The position numbers and the translations under genes were made by a program. A stretch of DNA of 64,000 nucleotides, taken from NCBI GenBank assembly GCA_037439425.1, contig JBBIWA010000018.1:23628-87627 (forward strand), written 5' to 3'. Each line of letters begins with the position of its first letter. The stretch's first letter is position 1. Below are positions 8,657-18,028 of the stretch, one piece after another. The notes under the pieces are model-generated. The model did not search any database, was not told the DNA's origin, and saw only the letters and a program-made list of their open reading frames with translations. The DNA is from JBBIWA01 sp037439425. Its GTDB lineage: Bacteria > Acidobacteriota > Blastocatellia > RBC074.

Positions 8657-11197
8657 TCACTGCTCTCCCTTGCTCGTCAAGATGGCATTGAAAAGCAGCG
8701 GCAGTGTCGCCAGACTTTGGCCACGATACTGCGGGCGGAAGCCGAACATCACGACTCGCCCTTTGCCCACCTTCGCTTCGACCAATGCCGCTTTGCCGCG
8801 AATCAGTTTGTCGCCCAAAATCCAGCCGCTCAGGAGCGGAGTTGTGTCTTCGGGATAGTGCGCGATCACTTGAGCGCGTTTGGGGTCTGTGACCTCGAAA
8901 ACCGGGCTGTCTTCAAACCAGGCGATGGACTCCTTCTCCAGCCCGAAGCTCAGTGGGCTGGAATCATCAAGCTGAGTGCGCAGGATTGAGCCAGGGCAGT
9001 AGAAATCTCTGGGCGAGACACCGCTGAGCACATTGCGCACAGGCACACCTAACCGTTCGATTGCGAAGTTAGAGGCGTTATTGAGTGTGATCAGTGTACC
9101 GCCTGCTTCGATAAATTCGCGCAGCGCTTTGATGCCAGCTTCACCCAATCCACCCGCATACTCCGCCGGGTAAGAAACCACTGCGCCAGATGCGCCTGCG
9201 CCTCCCGGCAGCCCCTCAACCAGAGCGCGCACCGATTGATCAGGCAGAATGATCGCATCGTACTTGACGTTCAAACTACCAGCTCTGATCTCTTGATCGC
9301 GCAGTGAAACATAAGGGAAACGGTATTGATCAAAGACCCAGCGCGTCCAGCCTTCATCCATCGAAGCCGCATAGCTTTGATAAAGCCCCAGGCGTACTGG
9401 CGAATTCGCGAGCACTCGTGACTGGAGCACAATGGCTTCCGGCTCGCGCCTTGACTTCACAGTGAATGGTTCTTTGATAGCTACGACTTCCACGTTCAGA
9501 AGCAATGACAGGGTATGTGCTGTCACATCATAAGGGCGCTTAGGTGGCCCACCCGGATATTCGCGCAGCTCAGGATAGCTCTGGCTTTCGAGCAAAGTCT
9601 TGGCGAAAGCCCCGTAAGGCTGTGCCATCAGCACAAGATAAGTGCCTGCTGGATAAGTCTTGCCGTCGGCGACGAATTCTTCGGTTGCGCGAGTAATCTC
9701 GACGCCCCCCCGTTTGAGAATCGCTATTAGACGATCAAAACCTTCTCGCTTGTAGTAGTAGCTGACCTCCTCGCCAGTTGAAGGTTCGCTGGCAATCTTT
9801 TTAGTTAAGGTATCGGCTTCTTTGTGCTGTTCTTCTGTCGCTGCTTTGGCGTCCTTTCTCCCCGCTTTGAGCCGGTTGGCAGCCTCAACGATCGAAGGGG
9901 GCACTTTGGGTTCCAGCAAGAGAAAGGCGTAAGGATTGGTCTTAGGCTCCACCGCGCGGCGGCTGATTTCGTAAAAGTTGCGCAAGTAGTGCTCGCGATA
10001 GCGCGCTGCGTGAGCTAGCAGTGCCATCACCCCAGCAGTTTGATAATCCACAATATCGCGAATCGTCCAGCGCCCGCCTGGCCACGGCTTCGGGAAATTC
10101 CACGAGGCGGTCCTTGAATCATAGTTGATTCCTGGCCTTAAGCGCGCCCAAGAGACCTCGACTGGGGTGGCCAGACGCGCGCTCGCTGTCTCCGATAGAA
10201 TGCGCAAGCCAGCGTGATAGTGCGCATAGGCGCGCGCCGGAGTCCAGGCGTCAAAGATGCCATTGATGAGGACACCGCTCTTGCCCTGGGCAATGACTTC
10301 CCACGCCATCGTCGCACCGAGGGCATTGACGCTTGCGATAATCGTCGGATCAATATTCGGTTCCCACGGATCGATGTAAGGAGGCACGAAGAAGCGCGCG
10401 CCATCCGTGCCCATCTGATGCACATCATGCAGAATCTGCGGACGCCAGAGGTTGAGCACTTTATCCACCAGCAACTGCGTCTCCACCTGAGTGAAGGCAT
10501 ACCAGTCGCGATTGTTGTCGTGACCCACGTAATGATGGTAAAGCTGTGGGGGCGTACTTCCCTCGGCAGGCGTGCCAAGAGTCTTGTGGTACCAATCAGC
10601 CACTATGTCCGTGCCATCCGGATTGAGCGAAGGCACCATCACGATAACGGTCTGGTCGAGGATCTGCTCGACTTCAGGCGTACTCTCCGCAGCCAGACGA
10701 TAAGCCAGCTCCGTGGCCGAGAAGGTGCCGCCGACCTCGGTTGAGTGAATACTGAAGGTGAGCACAATGATGGTCTTGCCCTGGCGGATTAACTGGCGGG
10801 CGATCCTTTCTGCCACTTCCGCATCACCGCCTGCTTGCTGATTGATCAGGCGTGGATCAGAAAGCTTGAGCTGAATCTGCCTCAACTCTTCAAGTCGCTC
10901 CAGGTTTTTAGCCGATGAGATGGTTGCAGCAATGAAGGGACGTTTGAGTGTGGTCTGGCCCAGCTCCTCGAGCTTGACGCGATCGCTGGCAACATCAAGT
11001 AACTGAAAGTAGGCCACAAACTTCTCCCAACCAGCTAGCTTGCGATCTTCACCAATCTTGAAGCCGAGCACTGTTTCTGGAGCGGGCAGCGCTGGATTGC
11101 GAGCTGTCGGCGACCGAAGCTGTTCTGATTGCGCGAAGCTAGCAACCGCAGCGCAAAGCCAAAGCAGCAGAAGAGAGGCAGGACGATGTGATTTCAT
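8657..11197 (-). CDS. Exported M14-family zinc carboxypeptidase, large form
   Basis: An 846-residue secreted protein with a signal peptide (MKSHRPASLLLLWLCAAVAS). The M14 domain is at about 40-400. Zinc ligands are H and E of HSTE (151-154) plus a His in LHDVHQ (257 or 260). The substrate-binding NNRDWY is at 228-233 and the general base is Glu336 (LSETA). The C-terminal half (about 480-846) is a long extension containing a GATase1-like region near 690-780 (EFIEAGGTLITLNN). Canonical M14 enzymes are about 400 residues. ATG 11197 is chosen for its AGGAG ten bases upstream and the signal peptide. It is the last gene of a TPR/TonB/M14 run. A homologue with the same layout is at 57.5 kb. Confidence 0.9.
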   Translation of the reverse strand: MKSHRPASLLLLWLCAAVASFAQSEQLRSPTARNPALPAPETVLGFKIGEDRKLAGWEKFVAYFQLLDVASDRVKLEELGQTTLKRPFIAATISSAKNLERLEELRQIQLKLSDPRLINQQAGGDAEVAERIARQLIRQGKTIIVLTFSIHSTEVGGTFSATELAYRLAAESTPEVEQILDQTVIVMVPSLNPDGTDIVADWYHKTLGTPAEGSTPPQLYHHYVGHDNNRDWYAFTQVETQLLVDKVLNLWRPQILHDVHQMGTDGARFFVPPYIDPWEPNIDPTIIASVNALGATMAWEVIAQGKSGVLINGIFDAWTPARAYAHYHAGLRILSETASARLATPVEVSWARLRPGINYDSRTASWNFPKPWPGGRWTIRDIVDYQTAGVMALLAHAARYREHYLRNFYEISRRAVEPKTNPYAFLLLEPKVPPSIVEAANRLKAGRKDAKAATEEQHKEADTLTKKIASEPSTGEEVSYYYKREGFDRLIAILKRGGVEITRATEEFVADGKTYPAGTYLVLMAQPYGAFAKTLLESQSYPELREYPGGPPKRPYDVTAHTLSLLLNVEVVAIKEPFTVKSRREPEAIVLQSRVLANSPVRLGLYQSYAASMDEGWTRWVFDQYRFPYVSLRDQEIRAGSLNVKYDAIILPDQSVRALVEGLPGGAGASGAVVSYPAEYAGGLGEAGIKALREFIEAGGTLITLNNASNFAIERLGVPVRNVLSGVSPRDFYCPGSILRTQLDDSSPLSFGLEKESIAWFEDSPVFEVTDPKRAQVIAHYPEDTTPLLSGWILGDKLIRGKAALVEAKVGKGRVVMFGFRPQYRGQSLATLPLLFNAILTSKGEQ

Positions 11198-11305
11198 GGG
11201 CCGGAAACTCCTATTGGGGGGATTGATTACCAAACGGCTCGGGCTCGTGGTAGACTCGCTTGCACACAGATCTGAGGCCTATGAAGGGTGTGAGCTTTTG
11301 CTAGA

Positions 11306-12256
11306 TTACCCTTTGCCTCTCTCCATCGTCATGGTCAGTGTGTCAACCGCCTGTTGTCGTGGCATCGTAATGATGGCTTCCACGCGCTGGCCCGAACGCC
11401 TGACCTTTAGATTGTTGAGGATTACCATCACCGCAGGGTCTTCGGCCTTGCGACGGCGCGCATCCCAGAGCGCCAGATTGGCCAGCGCTTCTATGTTCAC
11501 CGCTTCCTGGGCAGTGCTAGTGAAGCCGACCGCAATCAATTGCGCCTGCTGGTCAATATCCAGAATCAAACTCAGTGAGGTCAACTGATGCAGTGGCCCA
11601 AGGGCGCGGCTTTCGCTCACGGCTTCGAGAATGGCCAGCGCCGCGCGGTCCACGTCAGGGTTACCGGAAGGAATAATCAGCCGGTAGTTGGTCAGCGAGC
11701 CATCCGCTTTGACCCGCCCTTCCACGCCGATGCGCAACTTATTTTCGTTGAAGACTAGCAGGCCTGCCTTCTTGGCCTGGTACAATCTCTCGATTTGAGC
11801 TTTGATCGGGGCTGTGTTGATCTTGCCAAAACCACCAGCATAACCATCTGGCCGAGGAGTAGGCGTCGGCGCCGGTCCAGCTTTGGCTTGCTGCTCGGCT
11901 CTGGCTTTCTCTTCCTCTTCTCGTTTAGCAGCTTCTTCACGCTTCCGCCGCTCGGCTTCAAGTCTTCGGCGACGCTCCTCTTCAGCTTTTACCTTCTCCA
12001 GACTGGCAATCTCTTGTGGCGCACGAAAACCAAGGTAACCGGGTGGATAGGAAAGAGGCCTGGAAAAATCTATCAGGATGGCACGATTGAAGTCTTCCTC
12101 AACGAACTCGATGTGGCGTAACCCCAGAGCAGTGGCCAGCAAGGGATAAGCCCACAGCATCATCAGCCCGGCCAGGTGTACCGACACGGAGAACAGCATG
12201 GCTAGGGCCAGGCGAACCTTCATCTTTGAACTTCGATTTAAAGTTGTCTCAAACAT
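11306..12256 (-). CDS. TonB/TolA-like energy-transducer protein
   Basis: A 316-residue protein with one N-terminal membrane anchor (about residues 14-36) after MFETTLNRSSK. A charged helix of Glu/Arg/Lys/Ala follows at 82-125 (EEERRRRLEAERRKREE), then a short Pro-rich linker (APTPTPRP). The C-terminal domain fits the TonB fold, with RIGVEGRVKADGSLTNYRLI followed by NPDVDRAALAILEAV. Family members span the periplasm and pass ExbBD energy to outer-membrane receptors; no exbB or exbD lies here. GAGG sits about nine bases before ATG 12256. The in-frame TTG at 12313 is less likely. The gene lies between the TPR gene and the M14 gene on the same strand. Confidence 0.75.
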   Translation of the reverse strand: MFETTLNRSSKMKVRLALAMLFSVSVHLAGLMMLWAYPLLATALGLRHIEFVEEDFNRAILIDFSRPLSYPPGYLGFRAPQEIASLEKVKAEEERRRRLEAERRKREEAAKREEEEKARAEQQAKAGPAPTPTPRPDGYAGGFGKINTAPIKAQIERLYQAKKAGLLVFNENKLRIGVEGRVKADGSLTNYRLIIPSGNPDVDRAALAILEAVSESRALGPLHQLTSLSLILDIDQQAQLIAVGFTSTAQEAVNIEALANLALWDARRRKAEDPAVMVILNNLKVRRSGQRVEAIITMPRQQAVDTLTMTMERGKG

Positions 12257-12358
12257 GGGCAATCGCCTCGTTGGATGCCCTGACCGGTTCAAGAGTTCGT
12301 TCCGCCTGGCCACTATAGTTTAAGCCGTGAGACGAGTTAAAGGATAAACCAAGAGCCG

Positions 12359-14074
12359 TTAACGCCCGATTTCGATCTGCCGCTTGAGCGCGATGGCGTC
12401 GCGATCTTGCGGATCTATTTCCAGTGCTTGCCGGCTATGCGCCAGCGCGCGGGCCCGATCGCCACGACCGAGGTAGAGCTGTCCCAGCGCCACATGCGCA
12501 GCGACTAGGCGAGGATTCCAGTAAACGGCAGCGGTAAAAGCGCTGATTGCGCTCTCAATTTCACCGCGCCGCTGATAGATCTTCCCACGCAGCAAGTGAG
12601 CTTCAGCCTGAGTCGGCTCAGCACTGAGCACCCGCTGAAGTTCGGCGAGAGCTTCCGCTTCGCGCTTGGCTTCGATCAGTTGTTGAGCTCGTTCCAGACC
12701 CTGCTGAATCGAAATGGTCTGCTTACTCGAAACCCCGGGCGCGCTTTGATGCTGCCGCTCCAGTTGGAAAAGCTCGGCTCGATTGAAGTCCAGCTTCAAC
12801 CGGATGAGCAATGGCATCTTCGCTGGCGTCACTTCCCACTGAGCATAATTGCCCAGATAGCGCTTGGCCGCTTCATTGGCTTGAGCCGCTTCAGCGTTCC
12901 TGCCTACTCCGGCCAGGCATTTGGCCAGCAAGTATTGAGCTTCTCCATCGCGCTGATTTATTGTCACCACTTTCTGCAACTGAGGCACAGCCTCAGCAAA
13001 GCGCTGACTGAGCCAGAGCGCATAACCGAGATTGAAGCGGAACGTCAGGTCGTTGGGACTGGCGGCAACTGCGCGCTGTAGGATCGGGATGGCCCGCGCG
13101 CTCTCCCCTTTGGCGGCTATCATCGCGCCTGCATTATTGAGTACAGCAGGCAATGGCAGCGGCTCAATCAGCTTTTCAAAGGCTTCGGCTGACTGCTTTA
13201 CATCACCCAGGCTGTAAGAGGCCAGCCCCAGATAGAAAAGACTTTCCAGATAATGCGGATCGTCTTTCGTAAGTTCTTTGAACCGCTTGACGGCTTCCGC
13301 ATAATCCTGCTGTCGGTAGTGGAGTAAGCCAAGGTGATAAATAGCCGGAGCGTAGTGGCCGGCCCCGGCATCACGTTCATATTCGAGCAGGCTGCGGAGC
13401 AGGAAGTTCCTGCGCAGCTCCGGATCTGAGGTCTGAATCCCTTTGACGAAGCTCTCATAGGCGCGCGCCGGAATGCTCGTGGCGCGGCGTACTATCTGAT
13501 GGCGCGCATAGGGTAAGGTAGGATTGAGTTCAACAAGCACATCCCAGGCCAACTGCCCCTGCAGGGTCTGTAGTTCGGAGAGCGAACCGCTGAGGTTGAA
13601 TACCTTGTTGCCGACCAGTCGCCCTTTGCGCGTCTCGATCAACCGCGCTGTGATGGCAATCGTTTCCGACTTATGGTCGCCGCCAATGTCATAGGTCCCA
13701 ATCAGCGCCAGATTCGCCTGAGCCGCTTCAGCAAGGCGGATCACAGCAGCACGTGTCAGCAAATCAGTGGCGCGGATTCCGAAGCGTTCATAAGCGAGAT
13801 TGCGCTCTTCCAGGCTGATGACTACTAGCCCGGGAGAATCGAGCAGATCGGAGAATAAAATCCCAAAACTTTCCCCAATCCAATGATATTCAGGGCGGCC
13901 CGACTGATTTTCAAACGGCAGAGTTAAAAGCACATCGGCTCCCCGCACCGGCACCGCCGTTAGAATCATTAGCCCCCAAACGAGTAAGCAGAGTGGAACT
14001 TTGAAGCAGTAAGCCAAACTGCTTGGTGGTCTCAAGATAGAAGCTCTCTTCTGTTCGTCCCCGGATAACCTCAT
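12359..14074 (-). CDS. Exported TPR protein with FlgO/TolB-like N-terminal domain
   Basis: A 571-residue exported protein with a signal peptide ending near residue 45 (AVPVRGA). The N-terminal domain (46-190) starts LLTLPFENQSGRPEYHWIGE, the pattern of FlgO/TolB-like assembly proteins. TPR repeats follow at about 215-420 and again at 455-570. It is probably a periplasmic scaffold; no enzymatic motif is seen. It opens the same-strand run with the TonB-like and M14 genes (gaps of 102 and 108 bases), which suggests one transcription unit. Confidence 0.78.
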   Translation of the reverse strand: MRLSGDEQKRASILRPPSSLAYCFKVPLCLLVWGLMILTAVPVRGADVLLTLPFENQSGRPEYHWIGESFGILFSDLLDSPGLVVISLEERNLAYERFGIRATDLLTRAAVIRLAEAAQANLALIGTYDIGGDHKSETIAITARLIETRKGRLVGNKVFNLSGSLSELQTLQGQLAWDVLVELNPTLPYARHQIVRRATSIPARAYESFVKGIQTSDPELRRNFLLRSLLEYERDAGAGHYAPAIYHLGLLHYRQQDYAEAVKRFKELTKDDPHYLESLFYLGLASYSLGDVKQSAEAFEKLIEPLPLPAVLNNAGAMIAAKGESARAIPILQRAVAASPNDLTFRFNLGYALWLSQRFAEAVPQLQKVVTINQRDGEAQYLLAKCLAGVGRNAEAAQANEAAKRYLGNYAQWEVTPAKMPLLIRLKLDFNRAELFQLERQHQSAPGVSSKQTISIQQGLERAQQLIEAKREAEALAELQRVLSAEPTQAEAHLLRGKIYQRRGEIESAISAFTAAVYWNPRLVAAHVALGQLYLGRGDRARALAHSRQALEIDPQDRDAIALKRQIEIGR

Positions 14075-14224
14075 TCCTAACCGTCCTTACTGGTCATCAG
14101 GCTGCCTGTGAGGTTGGCGGCCCAGATAGCCCTTTGCAAGCTAAGACCTTACCATAGCGCCACCCAAAAATCGAACGCCCCCTCAGCCTGCCTGCAGCCT
14201 TACAGACCGGCTCAGAAAATCAGC

Positions 14225-14698
14225 TTATTCTCCGTTACGGCGCAACCTTTCGAGTGAGGCACGGATGCGCTGCTGTGCCTTCTGACCAAAGCGCGGTATG
14301 TTTTGCAAGCCGTCACCTTCGACAAACTTCTCAAAGTCATCCAGGTTGGTGATGCCAAACTGGCGGTATAGAATCTGCGCCGTCTTAACTCCAATGCCTT
14401 CGATCTTCAAAAGATCAAGCACTGTGAGAGGGATTTCGGCCTTCAGTTCCTCGTAAAATTGGCAACTTCCTGTCTCTAGGATCTCGACAATCTTATTACT
14501 AATCGATTCGCCCACACCGGGCAGCTGGCACAAGCGAGCGGCGCCCCCCTCCGCTACCATTTCGGCCAGCGGCGTCGTTGTAGCTTCAATCGTCTCAGCG
14601 GCTGTCCGGTAAGAACGAATCTTGAACGGCTTGTCGTCGCGAAACTCCATCAGATCGGCGATGCGATAGAAGATGGCAGCAATCTCCTGGTTATTCAT
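14225..14698 (-). CDS. Helix-hairpin-helix protein (PolX N-terminal-like)
   Basis: A 157-residue soluble protein that matches the N-terminal lyase/HhH region of bacterial family X DNA polymerases. It starts MNNQEIAAIFYRIADLMEFR, followed by KPFKIRSYRTAAETIEA. HhH hairpins are at LPGVGESISNKIVEI (about 70) and IEGIGVKTAQILYRQFG (about 105). The polymerase palm and PHP domains are absent, and the gene ends cleanly at LRRNGE*. It may be a standalone DNA-binding repair accessory rather than a fragment, since its start has a good AGGAG eight bases upstream. The in-frame upstream start at 14731 lacks family similarity. Confidence 0.8.
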   Translation of the reverse strand: MNNQEIAAIFYRIADLMEFRDDKPFKIRSYRTAAETIEATTTPLAEMVAEGGAARLCQLPGVGESISNKIVEILETGSCQFYEELKAEIPLTVLDLLKIEGIGVKTAQILYRQFGITNLDDFEKFVEGDGLQNIPRFGQKAQQRIRASLERLRRNGE

Positions 14699-14814
14699 AC
14701 GCTTGCTCCTGGCTACCCATACGCTTGTCAATATCTCAGCTGCGCAGTCTGGATTGGGAAACCCATCTTCTCCCGATCCCTTTTACATCTGTCCATCAGT
14801 CAAGGTAAGGCACT

Positions 14815-15588
14815 TTACCCAAACAGGGTCGAGAAGCCAGAGAAGATCAGTGCCAATATAGCAGCAATCACCCCACAGATGGTTATTGCTGTTGAGGTCT
14901 TCAAGCGACGTGACACCGCAGCATAGCCAATTGCCAGCAGTAGGACTTTCCAGATGTAGAACAGATCAACGTAGCTAGCCAGCGCCCTCACAAACTTGGG
15001 CAGCTCTACGCCCGCCACAGCCAGCAGTGCTGCCAGATTCGATCCAACAGGGTTTTGCAGGTCTATCTCTTCTGGTGGCTTGAGGTAGAGCAGGAGAATA
15101 AGTGCCAGCGAGGAGAGCAGCGAGACCGCAAGCAGCGCGTAGAGGCTCACGGCAAATACCGGTTTGAACTCGTTCTCAAAGCCCATTAGCATGCTCACCA
15201 ATTTACAAATCCCGGCGAAAATAAGTGCCATCACTACGCCCGCCACAGCTCCGTAAAGTGGGAAGCCCACCTTGATGTAAGGTGCCACTCTTCTGATTCC
15301 CTCTAACTGCTGTTCTGCCTGCTGCTGAGTTAACCGCCCGGAAGCGACGGCCTGTTCTATTCCTTGACCTAAAACCCTCTCCACACCAATTCTATCTACC
15401 ATCACGTAAACAGCCACGGCGCTGACCACAGCCAGGACCAACATCGGTATCAGCAGGCGCGGTGTGCGGCCGATTTCTGCAAACGTTTCACCCGGCGAGA
15501 AGTAAACACCCATCAGGCGACTGAAGAGACCCTGAGGCACAGCCTCAGGTACAGTGGATTGAGAAACGGGACTGGATTCAGGGCTCAT
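14815..15588 (-). CDS. Yip1-domain membrane protein
   Basis: A 257-residue polytopic membrane protein. A Ser/Pro-rich N-terminal tail comes first, then the Yip1-type entry LFSRLMGVYFSPGETFAEI. Membrane spans lie at about 45-65, 110-135, 145-175 and 190-250, with a soluble Gln-rich helix between the first two (GRLTQQQAEQQLEGI). Its function in bacteria is unknown. AGGAGG is four to five bases before ATG 15588. It follows the peptide-ABC ATPase gene by 57 bases and may be cotranscribed with it. Confidence 0.72.
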   Translation of the reverse strand: MSPESSPVSQSTVPEAVPQGLFSRLMGVYFSPGETFAEIGRTPRLLIPMLVLAVVSAVAVYVMVDRIGVERVLGQGIEQAVASGRLTQQQAEQQLEGIRRVAPYIKVGFPLYGAVAGVVMALIFAGICKLVSMLMGFENEFKPVFAVSLYALLAVSLLSSLALILLLYLKPPEEIDLQNPVGSNLAALLAVAGVELPKFVRALASYVDLFYIWKVLLLAIGYAAVSRRLKTSTAITICGVIAAILALIFSGFSTLFG

Positions 15589-15645
15589 GGGGCCTCCTTG
15601 GTCTAGGAGCATCAATGACCGCTAAGCTGGTTGTAATTGTACACC

Positions 15646-16611
15646 CTATTCGTAGAGAAAGCACGCGGCCCAATGGCCAGGTTCGAGTTCAACCAGTTCC
15701 GGCTCGACTGCACGGCACTTCTCCATGGCGTGCGGGCAACGCGTGTGGAAGCGGCATCCTGAAGGCGGCTGAAGCGGTGTGGGTATCTCCCCGGGTAGGA
15801 TGCGCAGCTTAGCCTCCCGCTCTCGCTTCGCATCCGGGTCTGGAATAGGAATGGCTGCCAACAGCGCCTGTGTGTAAGGATGCAGCGGTTTTTGATAGAT
15901 CGCTTCGGCTGGCGCTAGCTCGACCAGTTTGCCTAGATACATTACTCCGACCCGCGTCGAGATGTGTTCGACTACAGCCAGACCATGTGAAATGAACAGG
16001 TAAGTCAGGCCCAATTGCTGCTGCAAGTCTTGCATTAGATTGATCACCTGCGCCTGCACCGAAACATCCAGGGCTGAGACCGGCTCATCGGCGACAATAA
16101 AATCGGGGTTGAGCGCCAGCGCGCGTGCAATCCCGATGCGCTGGCGCTGGCCGCCGCTGAATTGATGCGGATAGCGATTAGCATAGTCCGGGTCTAACCC
16201 GACAAGACGTAGCAGCTCGGCAACCCGCTCGCGCCGCTGCTGGCGATTGCCTTCGCCGTGAATGATGAGCGGTTCAGCGATGATGTCGCCGACTTTCAGT
16301 CGCGGGTTGAGCGCAGAGTAAGGGTCTTGAAAAATGATCTGCATCCGCCGCCGCCGCCGGCGCAACTCGCTGCGTTTGAGTCTCAAGAGGTCTTCTCCGT
16401 CAAACCAGATCTCTCCTTCGGTTGGCTCGACCAGTCGCAGCAGGCAGCGGCCAAGCGTTGTCTTGCCACAACCCGATTCGCCCACCAGACCAAAGGTTTC
16501 GCCACGCTTGATTGAGAAGGAGACACCATCAACCGCGCGCACGAGTTGGTTACGTGAAGCAGGGAAGTATTTCTTAAGTCCTTTGATTTCAACCAGAGTT
16601 CGGTTCGTCAT
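15646..16611 (-). CDS. Peptide ABC transporter ATP-binding protein (OppF/DppF type)
   Basis: A 321-residue nucleotide-binding subunit of an oligo-/dipeptide importer. Walker A is GESGCGKTT, the Q-loop IIFQDPYSALNP, the signature FSGGQRQR, Walker B FIVADEPVSALDV and the switch ISHGLAVV. The oligopeptide C-terminal extension carries a CRFHTRCPHAMEKC iron-sulfur/cysteine segment. It would work on the inner membrane with OppB/C permeases and a binding protein, none of which is in the window. The start ATG overlaps the Uma2-remnant stop (ATGA). Its partner ATPase lies 367 bases upstream. Confidence 0.92.
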   Translation of the reverse strand: MTNRTLVEIKGLKKYFPASRNQLVRAVDGVSFSIKRGETFGLVGESGCGKTTLGRCLLRLVEPTEGEIWFDGEDLLRLKRSELRRRRRRMQIIFQDPYSALNPRLKVGDIIAEPLIIHGEGNRQQRRERVAELLRLVGLDPDYANRYPHQFSGGQRQRIGIARALALNPDFIVADEPVSALDVSVQAQVINLMQDLQQQLGLTYLFISHGLAVVEHISTRVGVMYLGKLVELAPAEAIYQKPLHPYTQALLAAIPIPDPDAKREREAKLRILPGEIPTPLQPPSGCRFHTRCPHAMEKCRAVEPELVELEPGHWAACFLYE

Positions 16612-16901
16612 CGGGACTTGCGGGGAAAGGGGCGCCGGCAGATTTCAGTGACCGCAGGAGTAAAGCGCGGCAGAACTTGCGACTCGACGTGCTCGCCACG
16701 GTGAAAGACTTTGCTCGCGCCGTAGCAGCCTTTGCCTCCCTTCGTTCCGCGCTTCAAGTGGCGCACTTCGATCTTTTCACTGTCCGGATCAACAGGCCAT
16801 AATTCGCGCACGCCAAGCGCGGCGTAAGCGTCGGCTTTGGTGTTGCGATCGTAGATGGCGGTAGACGGAGAAACGATCGGAGAAGCGGTCAGTATTGGCA
16901 T
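16608..16901 (-). pseudogene. Uma2 (DUF820) family endonuclease-like remnant
   Basis: The 97-residue frame carries the second half of a Uma2 protein: SPSTAIYDRNTKADAYAALG, then VRELWPVDPDSEKIEVRHL, then GEHVESQVLPRFTPAVTEI. Intact members are about 180-200 residues, so about 90 N-terminal residues with the first acidic active-site residues are missing. In place of the usual V-E-V-L-S-P context the frame begins MPILTASPIV with its own AGGA, so it may still be translated. It sits between two ABC ATPase genes that are normally adjacent, and shares ATGA with the downstream one. Most likely a decayed insertion. Confidence 0.75.
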
Positions 16902-16977
16902 ATTTTCCTCACACAGGGAAGCTCATTTTCACGGTGATTCTATGCTCTATCTTCACCTTTGGTCAAACTTCTACAGT

Positions 16978-17958
16978 CTAGTAGATTTCATCCACCCGAA
17001 TGCAGCGTGAGGTGTGCATTGTTTCAGTTTCAATCAAGGGGATCTCGCCCTCATGGCATTGCTCTCGCGCGTGCATGCAGCGGGGCGCAAAGCGGCATCC
17101 CGGCGGCAGCTCAAGCGGATTCGGGACGACACCTTCAATTGTTTCCAACCGCGCTTTCCGGCCCGCTCCGGCTCCACTCAAACGAGGCACGGCGCGCAGC
17201 AGCCCTTCGGTATAGGGATGGCGCGGACTGCGGAAGAGTTCACGCACAGGCGCTTCTTCGACTATCTGGCCAGCGTACATCACGGCGACACGATCTGCCG
17301 TTTCAGCCACCACGCCAAGATCATGAGTGATCAACAACAAGCCCAGATTGCGCTGCTTGCGCAGCTCGGCCAGCAATTCGAGAATCTGCGCCTGAATGGT
17401 GACATCGAGCGCCGTCGTCGGTTCGTCGGCAATCAACAGCTTGGGATCACAGGCCAGCGCCATCGCGATCATCACACGCTGGCGCATCCCGCCTGACATT
17501 TCGTGCGGATAGTTTTTGGCACGCACTTCCGGGGCCGGAATCGCCACATCGCGCATCCCTTCGATGGCCTGATTCCAGGCTTCGCGTTTCGAGATGCCGC
17601 GATGCAACCTGATAGCTTCAGCAATTTGCTCGCCAGCGGTATAGACCGGGTTGAGCGAAGTCATCGGGTCCTGAAAAATCATGGCAATCTCATTACCCCG
17701 GATCGAGCGCATCTCAGGCTCAGACAGCTTCAGCAAGTCGCGCCCTTCAAAGAGTATCTCGCCACCAGCGATGCGGCCCGGCGGGGCGACCAGACGCATG
17801 ATCGAAAGTGCAGTCACCGATTTGCCGCAACCCGATTCCCCTACGAGACTCAACGTCTCGCCGCGCTCAAGCGAAAAGCTGACGCAATCAACTGCTTTCA
17901 CCTCTCCACGAGCTGTCGCAAAGTAGGTGCTCAGGTTTCTCACTTCAAGCAGCTTCAT
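16978..17958 (-). CDS. Peptide ABC transporter ATP-binding protein (OppD/DppD type)
   Basis: A 326-residue ATPase. Walker A is GESGCGKSV, the Q-loop IFQDPMTSLNP, the signature MSGGMRQR, Walker B LLIADEPTTALDV and the switch ITHDLGVV. The C-terminal Cys segment CRFAPRCMHAREQC marks the oligopeptide subclass, where it can bind an iron-sulfur cluster. It pairs with the second ATPase at 15.6 kb. The permease and binding-protein genes are absent, so this is a detached ATPase pair. Upstream lies a 793-base repeat-rich gap. Confidence 0.92.
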   Translation of the reverse strand: MKLLEVRNLSTYFATARGEVKAVDCVSFSLERGETLSLVGESGCGKSVTALSIMRLVAPPGRIAGGEILFEGRDLLKLSEPEMRSIRGNEIAMIFQDPMTSLNPVYTAGEQIAEAIRLHRGISKREAWNQAIEGMRDVAIPAPEVRAKNYPHEMSGGMRQRVMIAMALACDPKLLIADEPTTALDVTIQAQILELLAELRKQRNLGLLLITHDLGVVAETADRVAVMYAGQIVEEAPVRELFRSPRHPYTEGLLRAVPRLSGAGAGRKARLETIEGVVPNPLELPPGCRFAPRCMHAREQCHEGEIPLIETETMHTSRCIRVDEIY

Positions 17959-18028
17959 AGCACAAAGGTAGCAGATTCAGCTTTCCTGGTTCAAAGCTTT
18001 TTCGTTCATTACTCCGGTGCGGAAAGGA

